Assembly: GCF_027474405.1 (NCBI RefSeq) | Contig: NZ_CP114871.1 | Span: 682,001-746,000, forward strand | DNA: 64,000 nt | From: Caulobacter sp. NIBR2454 | GTDB lineage: Bacteria; Pseudomonadota; Alphaproteobacteria; Caulobacterales; Caulobacteraceae | Reading direction: 5' to 3' | Shown: positions 8,206 through 16,149 of the stretch, one piece after another | Layout: the number at the start of each line of letters is the position of its first letter | Numbering within the stretch: position 1 is the stretch's first letter | Program-made: the position numbers and the translations under genes | Notes under the pieces: model-generated | Databases searched by the model: none | What the model was told of the DNA's origin: nothing | Seen by the model: the letters and a program-made list of their open reading frames with translations, nothing else

Positions 8206-9075
8206 CTAGGCTTCGGTCGGCAGGGCCTGCAGCGCCGCTTCCAGCTCCAGGAAGCTGGGTTGTGCGCCACTGGGGATGTCGCCACGGCCGATCTCGACCG
8301 AGATCTGGGCGGCGTTGCCGTGCAGGTGGGCCACCAGCACCGACTGGATGATCTTGTAGAAGGCGCCTTCCTCCTCGATCACGTTCTTCATGCGCGTGGC
8401 GAAGGGACCGACCAGGCCATAGGCGAGGAACACGCCGAGGAAGGTGCCGACCAGGGCGCCGCCGATCATGCCGCCGAGCACGGCGGGCGGCTCGGTGATC
8501 GAACCCATGGTCTTGATGACCCCTAGAACGGCGGCCACGATGCCCAGGGCGGGCAGGGCGTCGGCCATGTTCTGCAGCGCGTGGGACGGCGCCAGCGCCT
8601 CGTGGTGGTGCTTCTCCAGCTGCTTTTCCATCGCGTCCTCGACCTGGTGGGGATCCTCCAGGTTCATGGTCATCATGCGAAGGGTGTCGCAGATGAAGTC
8701 GATGGCGAAGTGGTCCTTCATCAGCTTGGGATAGCGCGAGAAGATGGTGCTATCGCCCGGCTTTTCGATATGCGCTTCCAGGGCGATGACGCCCTTGGAC
8801 TTCATGGTCTTGGTCAGCTGGAACAGCAGGCTGAGCAGGTCGCGATAGTCGGCGGCCTTCCACTTGGGGCCAGAGAAGACCTTGGCCATGCCGCCGCCGC
8901 AGCCCTTGATCACCGCCATGGAGTTGGAGATCAGGAACGCGGCCACGCCGGCGCCGCCGATCGCCATCATCTCGTGAGGCAGGGCGTGCATGATCACGTC
9001 CATCTTGCCGCCGGAGATGATGTAGCTGCCGAAGACCAGCGCGAACAGCAGGACGATGCCGATGATCTGGAACAT
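8206..9075 (-). CDS. motA: Flagellar motor stator protein MotA
   Basis: Proton-channel subunit of the flagellar stator, which works with MotB in the inner membrane to power rotation. The 289-residue protein has the expected pairs of membrane helices: IIGIVLLFALVFGSYII at the N-terminus, AVAAFLI near 40-50, and two after residue 165 (ALGIVAAVLGVIKTMG, IGGALVGTFLGVFLAYGL). A long cytoplasmic loop (about 60-160) separates them. No motB follows; in Caulobacter motA and motB are known to be unlinked, which fits this organism. Confidence 0.93.
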   Translation of the reverse strand: MFQIIGIVLLFALVFGSYIISGGKMDVIMHALPHEMMAIGGAGVAAFLISNSMAVIKGCGGGMAKVFSGPKWKAADYRDLLSLLFQLTKTMKSKGVIALEAHIEKPGDSTIFSRYPKLMKDHFAIDFICDTLRMMTMNLEDPHQVEDAMEKQLEKHHHEALAPSHALQNMADALPALGIVAAVLGVIKTMGSITEPPAVLGGMIGGALVGTFLGVFLAYGLVGPFATRMKNVIEEEGAFYKIIQSVLVAHLHGNAAQISVEIGRGDIPSGAQPSFLELEAALQALPTEA

Positions 9076-9198
9076 GGGTGGAGGACGCCTTTGGGCCGGA
9101 TTTCAGGCCGTCAGCATGGCGATTAATGCTTAATCCAAGGTGAGCGCCGTTCAGGTCGCCATTGCGCGACCTTGGGGAAGCGGCCTAACAGCAGGAAT

Positions 9199-10500
9199 AT
9201 GACCGAGCAGAAGCTGCCAAAACGCATCTTCGCCTTGCTGTTTTCGGCCTCCATCGTGGTGGCGATCGGCAATACCGGCCTATTGTCCGTCCTTCCCGCC
9301 ATCGGCCGCCAGATCGGCATTCCCGACCCCATGGTCGCGGCGATCTTCTCGCTTTCGGCCCTGCTTTGGGCGGTGGGCTCGCCGTTCTGGGCGCGGCAGT
9401 CGGACATCCGTGGCCGCAAGCCCATGATTTTGCTGGGCCTGGCCGGTTTCGCCGTGTCCATGACTCTGTGCGGCCTGGTGGTCAGCGCCGGGCTCAATCA
9501 CTGGGCGCCGGTCATGGCGATCTTCGTCATGTTCCTATTGGCGCGAGCCATTTTCGGCATGATCGGCTCGGCCTCGAACCCCGCGATCCAGGCCTATGTG
9601 GCCGAACGCACGGGACGCGGCGAACGGACGCAGGCCATGGCGGGTCTGGCCAGCGCCTTTGGCCTGGGGACCATCGTCGGCCCGGCGCTGGCGCCGCTGT
9701 TCGTCCTGCCGGTGGTGACCCTGGCGGGGCCGCTTTACGGCTTCGCCATCCTGGCCTTCATCGCCCTGATCGCGATCCTGCGCTTCCTGCCCGATGAGGA
9801 GCGCCGCCCGCACCCGCCGCGCGAGAAGAAGCCCTTCAGCCTGTTCGCCCAGTCGGGGGAGCCGTCCCTGTGGCGCGATCCGCGCCTGGCGCCCTTCCTG
9901 ATCTTCGGCTTCCTGGCCGCCCTGTGCCAGACGGTCCAGACCCAGACCCTGGGCTTCATGATCATCGACAAGCTCGGCGTCTCCCCGCTGCAGGCCCAGG
10001 GCTTCACCGCCGTGGCCATGATGGCCGGCGCGGCGGCGGGGCTGCTGGCCCAGTGGTCGCTGATCCGCATGTTCAGCATGTCGCCCAAGGACCTGATGCG
10101 CTGGGGCGTGGCCCTGGCCTGCGGCGCCAATCTCGTCACCGCCTTCGCGCCCACCTACAGCGTGGTGGTCACCGCCTTCGCCGTGGGCAGCCTGGGCTAC
10201 GGCTTCGTGCGGCCTGGCTTCACCGCCGGCGCGTCCCTGTCGGTGATGATGCACGAACAGGCGCGGGCGGCCGGCGCCATCGGGGCGATCAACGGCCTCA
10301 ACGTGATCTTCGCCCCGTTCTTCGTCTGGCTGTACGAGGCGGTGCATCCCGCCCCGTTCCTGCTGAACGCCGCGATCCTCGGCGGCCTGCTGATCTACGC
10401 CCTCAAGAACAGCGTCCTGCGCGACGCGGGCGCCAAGGGCAATCCGGACGACGAGGCCACCCTGTCCCTGCTCGAGCGCAGCGACGAGGGCGGGGTTTGA
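9199..10500 (+). CDS. MFS exporter, TetA/DHA1-like
   Basis: Twelve-helix major facilitator, 433 residues from the ATG at 9199. The family signature DIRGRKPMILLGL follows TM2, and TM5 has the exporter-type sequence GLGTIVGPALAPL, so drug or metabolite export by proton antiport is likely. I prefer ATG 9199 to the TTG at 9172, which would add only a poor nine-residue leader. The gene is divergent from motA and is followed by a palindromic repeat (10503-10606). Substrate unknown. Confidence 0.8.
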   Translation: MTEQKLPKRIFALLFSASIVVAIGNTGLLSVLPAIGRQIGIPDPMVAAIFSLSALLWAVGSPFWARQSDIRGRKPMILLGLAGFAVSMTLCGLVVSAGLNHWAPVMAIFVMFLLARAIFGMIGSASNPAIQAYVAERTGRGERTQAMAGLASAFGLGTIVGPALAPLFVLPVVTLAGPLYGFAILAFIALIAILRFLPDEERRPHPPREKKPFSLFAQSGEPSLWRDPRLAPFLIFGFLAALCQTVQTQTLGFMIIDKLGVSPLQAQGFTAVAMMAGAAAGLLAQWSLIRMFSMSPKDLMRWGVALACGANLVTAFAPTYSVVVTAFAVGSLGYGFVRPGFTAGASLSVMMHEQARAAGAIGAINGLNVIFAPFFVWLYEAVHPAPFLLNAAILGGLLIYALKNSVLRDAGAKGNPDDEATLSLLERSDEGGV

Positions 10501-10502
10501 TA

Positions 10503-10606
10503 GTGCGTGCTTCGAGACGCGCTGTCGCGCTCCTCAGCATGACGAAGGCTGTCGCTCTACTGAATCCGTCATCCTGAGGAGGCCAAAGGCCGTCTCGAAG
10601 GACGCA
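10503..10606 (+). repeat. Intergenic palindromic repeat, family A, copy 1
   Basis: About 104 bases bounded by TGCGTGCTTCGAGACGC and GTCTCGAAGGACGCA. The inner arms are CTCCTCAGCATGACG and CGTCATCCTGAGGAG, so the whole unit can form a long imperfect hairpin. It shares this layout with copies at 26351-26456 (inverted) and 55095-55200. It fills the gap between two convergent genes and encodes no protein. Confidence 0.85.
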
Positions 10607-10613
10607 GGGCGGC

Positions 10614-11870
10614 TTAGAGCCGCGGCGGGGCGGCCACGCCGAAGTTCGCCGCCGCCTGCAGCCTGCGCACCATGTCGGCCGACAGATAGCCGTCCGCCGG
10701 CACGCCCGCGGTCTTTTGCCAGGCGCGCAGGGCCTTGCGGGTCCCGGCCCCGATCACCCCGTCCGGCGGCCCCGGATCGAAGCCGAGGTTGGCCAGGGCC
10801 ACCTGCGCCGCCTGCCGGTCGGCCAGCGACATGGCCGACTCCACCGGCCACGGCGTCAGCAACGGCCCGGCGCCGCCCATGCGATCGGCCAGCAGACCGA
10901 CGCCAAGCGCATATGAGGTGGAGTTGTTGTACTTGCGGATGGCGTAGTGGTTCGGCAACGCCAGGAACGCCGGTCCGGCCGCTCCGGTCGGCAGCAGCAA
11001 GTTGGCGTTGGCGGCCGTATCGGCGGCGCTGAACGGCAGGCCGTCGGCCCGGCGCACGCCCTGGTCTATCCATTGTCTCACAAGTAGCCGCGTATCTTCC
11101 GTCTGGCCGTAGTCGAATTCTCCAGGGAGAATCACCTCCCGCGCCCAGCCCACGCCACGCTCCCAGCCGCCCTTGGCCAGCAGGCTCGCGGCCGAGGCCA
11201 GGGCGTCGGCGTCCGATCCCCAGATATCGCGCTTGTTATCGCCGTCCTCGTCCACGGCCGTGGACAGATAGTTGCTGGGCAGGAACTGGGTCTGGCCCAT
11301 GGCCCCGGCCCAGGATCCCTTGAGCTTCTCGCGATTGACCTCGCCCGAGGCGATGATCTTCAGGCAGGCATAGAGTTCGCCCTCCGCCCACGAACGGCGA
11401 CGTCCCTGCGCCGCCAGTGTGGCCAGCGAGCGGACCACGTCCTTGGTCCCCTGGATCTTGCCGAAGGCCGACTCCATCGCCCAGACGGCGATCAGGATTT
11501 CCTTGGGCACGCCGAAGCGCTGCTCCACATGCGGCAGGAAGGTCAGGCTCTCGCGCTTGCTGCGGCCGATGGCGATGCGCTCGTCGCTGACCACGCCGCG
11601 CAGATAGTCGCTGACGGGCCGCGAGAACTCCGGCTGCTTGGCGTCGGAGCTGGACACGCCCGGATCGGGGGCCAGGCCCTCAAGCTGCGCCTTCAACAAC
11701 TCGGCGGGCCAGCCGGCCTGGACCGAGCGGTCGTAGAAGTCGGCGCGCCAGGCGTCAAACAGCGGATCGCCCGAACTGGCGAAGGTCCACCCTTGCGAGC
11801 GGGCGGAGGTGAGGGTCACGCCTGTCCCGGCGAGGGCGGCGGCGGAAAATACGAAGGAACGACGAAGCAT
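10614..11870 (-). CDS. Lytic murein transglycosylase, MltB/SLT-2 type, with peptidoglycan-binding domain
   Basis: Periplasmic enzyme that cleaves the MurNAc-GlcNAc bond of peptidoglycan with formation of 1,6-anhydroMurNAc. The 418-residue protein has an N-terminal signal sequence (FVFSAAALAGTGVTLTSA). The SLT_2 domain spans about 30-330, with the catalytic glutamate in WAMESAFGK, and includes the family segments GAMGQTQFLPS and NKRDIWGSDADA. A PG_binding_1 domain follows at about 350-410 (LGFDPGPPDGVIGAGT). No lipobox is seen. Close relatives are annotated as mltB-like, but the exact paralogue cannot be decided. Confidence 0.88.
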   Translation of the reverse strand: MLRRSFVFSAAALAGTGVTLTSARSQGWTFASSGDPLFDAWRADFYDRSVQAGWPAELLKAQLEGLAPDPGVSSSDAKQPEFSRPVSDYLRGVVSDERIAIGRSKRESLTFLPHVEQRFGVPKEILIAVWAMESAFGKIQGTKDVVRSLATLAAQGRRRSWAEGELYACLKIIASGEVNREKLKGSWAGAMGQTQFLPSNYLSTAVDEDGDNKRDIWGSDADALASAASLLAKGGWERGVGWAREVILPGEFDYGQTEDTRLLVRQWIDQGVRRADGLPFSAADTAANANLLLPTGAAGPAFLALPNHYAIRKYNNSTSYALGVGLLADRMGGAGPLLTPWPVESAMSLADRQAAQVALANLGFDPGPPDGVIGAGTRKALRAWQKTAGVPADGYLSADMVRRLQAAANFGVAAPPRL

Positions 11871-12065
11871 GTCGCCAAGGCTAGCGGCTTCGCGCCAAAT
11901 CGTTCAATCACAAGGACGACAGCCGGCCGCCGAAGTCCCGCCGCAATTGACTCCCGCCCAATGTCCGCCTATACGCCCGCCCTCTGGAATTAACCGGCAA
12001 GCCCCGTCAGCGCGTTTCTCGCTGGACGCCGGGCGGCCCGCAGCAACAACAAGACGGTCGAGATC

Positions 12066-12191
12066 ATGAAGGTTCGTAGCTCGCTGAAGTCGCTGAAGTC
12101 GCGTCACCGCGATTGCAAGCTGGTCCGCCGCAAGGGCCGCATCTACGTGATCAACAAGACCGATCCGCGCTTCAAAGCCAAGCAAGGCTAA
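12066..12191 (+). CDS. rpmJ: Ribosomal protein L36
   Basis: Small basic protein of the large ribosomal subunit, 41 residues ([14 protein letters not shown] ... [12 protein letters not shown]). The sequence matches the L36 variant lacking the full zinc-binding cysteine set: only one cysteine (RDCKLVRR) remains of the usual C-C-C-H, as in the C-minus L36 paralogues of many proteobacteria. A rho-independent terminator follows at 12241, so it is a single-gene transcript. Confidence 0.92.
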   Translation: MKVRSSLKSLKSRHRDCKLVRRKGRIYVINKTDPRFKAKQG

Positions 12192-12240
12192 GAAAGCCGC
12201 CATCGGCGCTTCGACGCGCCGAGCGCAGAATTCGACTGAG

Positions 12241-12267
12241 AACCGGCCGGCGACGGCCGGTTCTTTT
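12241..12267 (+). terminator. Rho-independent terminator after rpmJ
   Basis: Nine-base perfect stem AACCGGCCG (12241-12249) and CGGCCGGTT (12254-12262), loop GCGA, followed by CTTTT. It is a canonical intrinsic terminator 50 bases after the rpmJ stop. Confidence 0.85.
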
Positions 12268-12369
12268 CGTTTGTCCGGACTGCCTCGAATCGCACCTGTT
12301 GTTAGCGGCCCGTCCCGCGACTATGGTCCGCCGCCTTCCGCCTATTCCTGACTTGTGAGAGCATTCCTC

Positions 12370-12636
12370 ATGGCCGACGACTCCGCTTCCGTTGACGTTC
12401 TGAACTCGACCGCTCAGGGCCAGTTGAAGAGCATCATCGATCGCATCGAGCGCCTTGAGGTCGAAAAGGCCGAGGTCGCCGAGCAGATCAAGGAAGTGTA
12501 CGCCGAGGCCAAGGGCAACGGCTTCGACGTCAAGATCCTGCGCAAGGTCGTGCGCCTGCTGAAGCAGGACCGCGCCAAGCGCCAGGAGGAAGAGGCCATC
12601 CTCGATCTCTACCTGTCCGCCCTCGGCGGGCTCTAA
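12370..12636 (+). CDS. gapR: Nucleoid-associated protein GapR (DUF2312)
   Basis: Essential alphaproteobacterial DNA-binding protein that recognises AT-rich, overtwisted DNA and helps topoisomerases relieve positive supercoils ahead of replication and transcription. The 88-residue protein carries the DUF2312 pattern throughout: [20 protein letters not shown], then [20 protein letters not shown] and [21 protein letters not shown]. Start at MADDSAS agrees with family length. The stop codon is followed in the same frame by another open frame (see 12646). Confidence 0.93.
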   Translation: MADDSASVDVLNSTAQGQLKSIIDRIERLEVEKAEVAEQIKEVYAEAKGNGFDVKILRKVVRLLKQDRAKRQEEEAILDLYLSALGGL

Positions 12637-12645
12637 GGGCGGCCG

Positions 12646-12948
12646 CTGAAGCGCAAGCTTCCAGACCGGTACGAGGCGGCCAAGCGCGCCGCTCTCAACG
12701 CGTTGAAGCGCGCCCAACGCACCGCCGACAAGGCGGGCGTCGAACTTTCCGAATGGGAAGGTGAATTCCTCGGCTCCGTGGCGGACCGGGTGAAGACCTA
12801 TGGCCGCGCCTTCGGCGATCCCGAAAAGGGCGCGCCGGGCCAGGCTCTCTCGGCCATGCAGGCGATCAAGCTGAAGGAGATCGCCGCCAAGGCCAAGGGC
12901 GAGAAGGCCGCCAGAACATTTCGCCGTAAGAAGCCGTCTGGCGATTAG
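12646..12948 (+). CDS. Basic protein directly downstream of gapR, probable CTG start
   Basis: Unrecognised protein of about 100 residues, rich in Lys/Arg/Ala (LKRKLPDRYEAAKRAALNAL ... MQAIKLKEIAAKAKGEKAAR). It is in the same frame as gapR and begins right after the gapR stop. There is no ATG, GTG or TTG until TTG 12703, but coding-like sequence extends upstream to CTG 12646, which has AAGGGCGG about 3-8 bases before it. Start is therefore CTG 12646 or TTG 12703. The tight spacing to gapR suggests one operon. Function unknown. Confidence 0.6.
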   Translation: MKRKLPDRYEAAKRAALNALKRAQRTADKAGVELSEWEGEFLGSVADRVKTYGRAFGDPEKGAPGQALSAMQAIKLKEIAAKAKGEKAARTFRRKKPSGD

Positions 12949-13081
12949 CGCGCTCGGCCGCGCACAGCAGGCGGCCCAGCTCGTAGATCTCGTTCACCGG
13001 CTCAGACAGGGGCGGGCGCGGGATGTCCAGCTCGGCGTCGAACATGGGGCGGGGCGTGGCGCGGCGAAGAGCCATGGTCAC
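12866..13081 (-). CDS. Possible small protein coupled to tacA
   Basis: A 71-codon frame whose GTG (13079-13081) overlaps the tacA TGA as GTGA, a common arrangement for coupled genes. The first ~45 residues look protein-like (FDAELDIPRPPLSEPVNEIY, LGRLLCAAERAN), while the last ~25 run antisense to the end of the 12646-12948 gene and look like a shadow. It may be a real gene with an overlapping convergent end. Coding status is uncertain and no family is recognised. Confidence 0.35.
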   Translation of the reverse strand: MTMALRRATPRPMFDAELDIPRPPLSEPVNEIYELGRLLCAAERANRQTASYGEMFWRPSRPWPWRRSPSA

Positions 13082-14520
13082 GACGCCTTCACCAGCTCTT
13101 CCAGACCTTGCTCGCGCACCTTGCGATAAAGGGTGGAGCGGCCGATGCCCAGGCGGCGGGCCACCTCGCTCATATGGCCGGCATAGACCTCGATGGCGTG
13201 CTGGATCAGGTCGCGCTCGATCTCCTCCAGCGTCCGCAGATGCCCGCGGCCATCCAGGATGCGTACCGGCTGCTCGCCGATGGGGGCGGCGGCCACGTCC
13301 GCCAGGATCGAGCCGCTCGGCGTCGCCGACTCGGGCGGCGGAACCGACACGCCCGAAATCGCCGGGAAGTCGTGCAACTGCAGATAGGGCGCGTCCGACA
13401 GGACGATGGCGCGATAGACGGTATTTTCCAGCTGGCGGACATTGCCCGGCCAGTCGAAGCCGCTCAGGCAGGCCAGGGCCTCGGGCGCGCAGCCGATCAC
13501 GCCCTTGCCTTCCTCGACGTTGAAGCGGCGCACGAAGGCGTCGATCAGAGCCGGAATGTCCTCACGACGGTCGCGCAGGGCGGGGGCCTCGATGGGGAAC
13601 ACATTCAGGCGATAGAATAGGTCTTCACGGAACCGGCCCTCGGACACCGCCGTGGCCAGGTCGCGGTTGGTGGCCGAGACGATGCGCACGTCCACCTTGG
13701 TCGGACGCTTGGCCCCGATGGGATCGATCTCGCCTTCCTGCAGGGCGCGCAGCAGCTTTACCTGCATATCCAGCGGCAACTCGCCCACCTCGTCCAGGAA
13801 CAGGGTGCCGCCGTCGGCCTCCTTGAACTTGCCCAGGTGCTTGTCGGTGGCGCCGGTAAAGCTGCCCTTCTCGTGGCCGAAGAGGATCGACTCCACGAGG
13901 TTCTCGGGGATCGCGCCGCAGTTGACCGCCACGAAAGGTTTGCCCGCGCGGTCCGAACCGCCATGCACGGCGCGCGCGATCAGCTCCTTGCCGACCCCGC
14001 TCTCGCCGGTGACCAGGATGGGGATGGATGATTTGGCCGCCCGCGCGCCCATGCGCTTGACCAGGGTCATGGCCGGGCCGTCGCCGATCAGGTCCTCGAA
14101 GGTGGTGCGGTTGGTGGCCCGCTTGCTCAGCCGGTCCACCTCGCCCTTCAGGGCGCCCATGGACAGGGCGTTGCGGATCGACACGATGATCCGCTCCGGC
14201 GAGGCCGGCTTGATGAAGAAGTCGTTGGCGCCGGCCTGCATGGCCTTGACCACGGTGTCGACGCCACCCGTGGCGGTCAGCACGATCACTGGTTGGGTCA
14301 GGCCGCGCTGCCGGATCTGAACCAGGGTCTCCTGTCCCGTGATGCCGGGCATGACCAGATCGAGCAGCACCACGTCGGCGCTCTTGCCCGCGATCAGATG
14401 CGACAGTGCTTCATCGCCATTCTCGGCTTGCGCGACGGCGAAGCCTTCGCGTTCGAGAACAGCCTGAATCAACCGACGCTGAGTCGGATCGTCGTCGACG
14501 ACGAGAACCGTCTTGGTCAT
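13078..14520 (-). CDS. tacA: Sigma-54-dependent response regulator TacA
   Basis: NtrC-type activator; in Caulobacter TacA is phosphorylated through the ShkA-ShpA relay and activates sigma-54 promoters for stalk and polar genes. The 480-residue protein has a receiver domain (1-120) with phospho-acceptor Asp54 in VVLLDLVMPG and Lys104. The AAA+ domain has Walker A GESGVGKE (172-179), sigma-54 contact loop GSFTGA (219-224) and Walker B TLFLDE (about 239-244). A Fis-type helix-turn-helix lies at the C-terminus (EVARRLGIGRSTLYRKV). I start it at ATG 14520; the frame continues upstream without coding character. Confidence 0.92.
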   Translation of the reverse strand: MTKTVLVVDDDPTQRRLIQAVLEREGFAVAQAENGDEALSHLIAGKSADVVLLDLVMPGITGQETLVQIRQRGLTQPVIVLTATGGVDTVVKAMQAGANDFFIKPASPERIIVSIRNALSMGALKGEVDRLSKRATNRTTFEDLIGDGPAMTLVKRMGARAAKSSIPILVTGESGVGKELIARAVHGGSDRAGKPFVAVNCGAIPENLVESILFGHEKGSFTGATDKHLGKFKEADGGTLFLDEVGELPLDMQVKLLRALQEGEIDPIGAKRPTKVDVRIVSATNRDLATAVSEGRFREDLFYRLNVFPIEAPALRDRREDIPALIDAFVRRFNVEEGKGVIGCAPEALACLSGFDWPGNVRQLENTVYRAIVLSDAPYLQLHDFPAISGVSVPPPESATPSGSILADVAAAPIGEQPVRILDGRGHLRTLEEIERDLIQHAIEVYAGHMSEVARRLGIGRSTLYRKVREQGLEELVKAS

Positions 14521-14677
14521 CTTGAAGACACCTACCTGATACCGGCGCCGCCTCCCTGAAAACCTGGGGACGACACTCATTGTGGTTCGTATTGGTACAG
14601 GAGCCGGGTAAAGGCGCGGTTTCGGAGACGTGAGTCCTGGGTTAACGAGCCTGACCGTTGGTGTGGAGTTGGAAACC

Positions 14678-15637
14678 ATGAATCTCGCCGCCGCAGTCCT
14701 CGCCGCAGGGCTCATTTTCGCAGGATCCGCCATGGCCGCGCCAATCGACCCGCTCGCCGATCCCAGCTTCGAGAAGATCGCCCTGTGGCCGGGCTCGCCT
14801 CCCGGCTCGAACGGCGTCGTCGCCAAGGGCCGCATCACCGAGCGCAGCGAAAACCCCGTGGTGATCCGCGACCGCTTCATCGACCATGTCGATCGCCCCG
14901 ACATGATCGTCTTCAAGCCCAAGACGCCGAACGGAACCTCCCTGCTGATGGTGCCGGGCGGCGGCTATGTCCGCGTGGTCATGGACAAGGAAGGCTACGA
15001 GACGGCCGGGCGTTTCGCCGCCGCCGGGGTCACGGTCTATGTCATGACCTACCGCATGCCGGGCGATGGTTGGGCCGCCGGTCCGGACGTGGTGCTGCAG
15101 GATATGCAGCGCGCCCTGCGCCTGGTGCGCCAGCGGGCGACGAACGGTCTTGATCCAAAGAAGGTGGGGGTGATCGGCTTCTCCGCCGGTGGCCACGCCG
15201 CGGGTTCGCTGACCTTCCGCTATGATGCGCCCGTCTATGAACCGCTCGACGAGGCCGACCGCCTCTCGGCGCGACCGGACTTCTCGGTCCTTATGTACCC
15301 GGTCGCCACCATGACCGATCCGTTCGTTCATGCGGGCTCGCGCAAGGAGCTCCTGGGCGCCGCGCCCTCTCCCCAAGCGATCGCCAAATACTCCCTGGAA
15401 AAAGAGGTCCGCCCCGACGCTCCGCCTGTGATCTTCATCCACGCCGCCGACGACGCTTCCGTGCCCGTGGAGAACAGCCTGCAGCTATTCGCCGCCCTCA
15501 AGGCCGCCAAGGTCCCCGCCGAGATGCACATCTACGAGGAAGGCGGCCACGGCTTCGGCCTGCGCTTCACCAAGGACAAGCCCGTCGCCGCCTGGCCCGA
15601 TGCGGTCCTCAATTGGATGAAGCGCAAGGGGTTTTAG
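14678..15637 (+). CDS. Secreted alpha/beta hydrolase (acetyl-esterase-like)
   Basis: Predicted periplasmic serine esterase of 319 residues. A cleavable signal peptide (LAAAVLAAGLIFAGSAMA, to about residue 20) is followed by the alpha/beta-hydrolase fold. Visible are oxyanion segment MVPGGGY (about 91-97), nucleophile Ser169 in GFSAGG, acid in HAADDASVP and His in EEGGHGFG. The closest known groups are acetyl-xylan and carbohydrate esterases, which is the likely role. A GGAG motif precedes ATG 14678. The next gene starts 3 bases after its stop. Confidence 0.82.
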   Translation: MNLAAAVLAAGLIFAGSAMAAPIDPLADPSFEKIALWPGSPPGSNGVVAKGRITERSENPVVIRDRFIDHVDRPDMIVFKPKTPNGTSLLMVPGGGYVRVVMDKEGYETAGRFAAAGVTVYVMTYRMPGDGWAAGPDVVLQDMQRALRLVRQRATNGLDPKKVGVIGFSAGGHAAGSLTFRYDAPVYEPLDEADRLSARPDFSVLMYPVATMTDPFVHAGSRKELLGAAPSPQAIAKYSLEKEVRPDAPPVIFIHAADDASVPVENSLQLFAALKAAKVPAEMHIYEEGGHGFGLRFTKDKPVAAWPDAVLNWMKRKGF

Positions 15638-15640
15638 GGC

Positions 15641-15940
15641 TTGAGCGACCGCTACCCCTGCATCGCCGTCTATCTGATGACGGACCGCAGACGCGGCACG
15701 CTCTACATCGGCGTCACTAGCGATCTGCCTCGCCGTATCTACGAGCATCGCGAGGGTGCGCTGCCCGGCTTCACGAAGCGATACGGCCTGAAGACTCTGG
15801 TCTGGTACGAAGTTCAGGACGAGATGGCCCAGGCTCTACAGCGCGAAAGGTCGCTGAAGCGCTGGTCGCGGGACTGGAAGATCAACCTGATCGAGCGGGA
15901 GAACCCCGACTGGATCGATCTCTATCCATCTCTCGCCTGA
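15641..15940 (+). CDS. GIY-YIG endonuclease domain protein
   Basis: A 99-residue single-domain GIY-YIG protein. The variant of the motif reads AVYLMTDRRRGTLYIGVTSD, followed by the conserved RIYEHREG and a Tyr/Glu-containing tail (VWYEVQDEMAQALQRERSLK). Domains of this type hydrolyse DNA phosphodiesters; this stand-alone form is frequent in Caulobacterales and its role is unknown. It starts at TTG, 3 bases after the previous stop, so coupling is likely. Confidence 0.85.
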   Translation: MSDRYPCIAVYLMTDRRRGTLYIGVTSDLPRRIYEHREGALPGFTKRYGLKTLVWYEVQDEMAQALQRERSLKRWSRDWKINLIERENPDWIDLYPSLA

Positions 15941-15960
15941 GTCCAGCCCTTCAACCGCTT

Positions 15961-16061
15961 CCCTGGGCCTTGTGCCCGGGGTCCCTGTGTCCGCTGGCGC
16001 GGCGCCAGATCGGCTAGCTCGGAGAATGCGGATGCAGGGACCCTCGCCACAGGGGCGAGGG
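15961..16061. repeat. Hairpin-rich intergenic segment
   Basis: Contains three inverted repeats in 100 bases: CCCTGGGC/GCCCGGGG (15961-15981), CTGGCGC/GGCGCCAG (about 15994-16008) and CCCTCGCC/GGCGAGGG (16041-16061). It lies between the GIY-YIG gene and pepF and probably acts as a transcript end or REP-like element. No T-run follows. Confidence 0.5.
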
Positions 16062-16149
16062 AGGCGTGCATTGTGATGAATACCTCACAGCTCTACCTCC
16101 CGCCCGCGCCTTCCTATATTCCCAGGCTGAACCACCTCAGAGACGCCTC

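Noticed and set aside
9123..9133. CtrA binding site (TTAA-N3-TTAA)
   Set aside because: The spacing is 3 rather than the 7 bases of the consensus; not reported as a feature.
9172..9198. TTG start for the MFS gene
   Set aside because: Adds a nine-residue leader without RBS; ATG 9199 fits the family better.
14521..14922. N-terminal extension of tacA frame to 614 residues
   Set aside because: The extra 134 residues look like antisense of the hydrolase gene; the receiver domain begins naturally at MTKTVLVVDDD.
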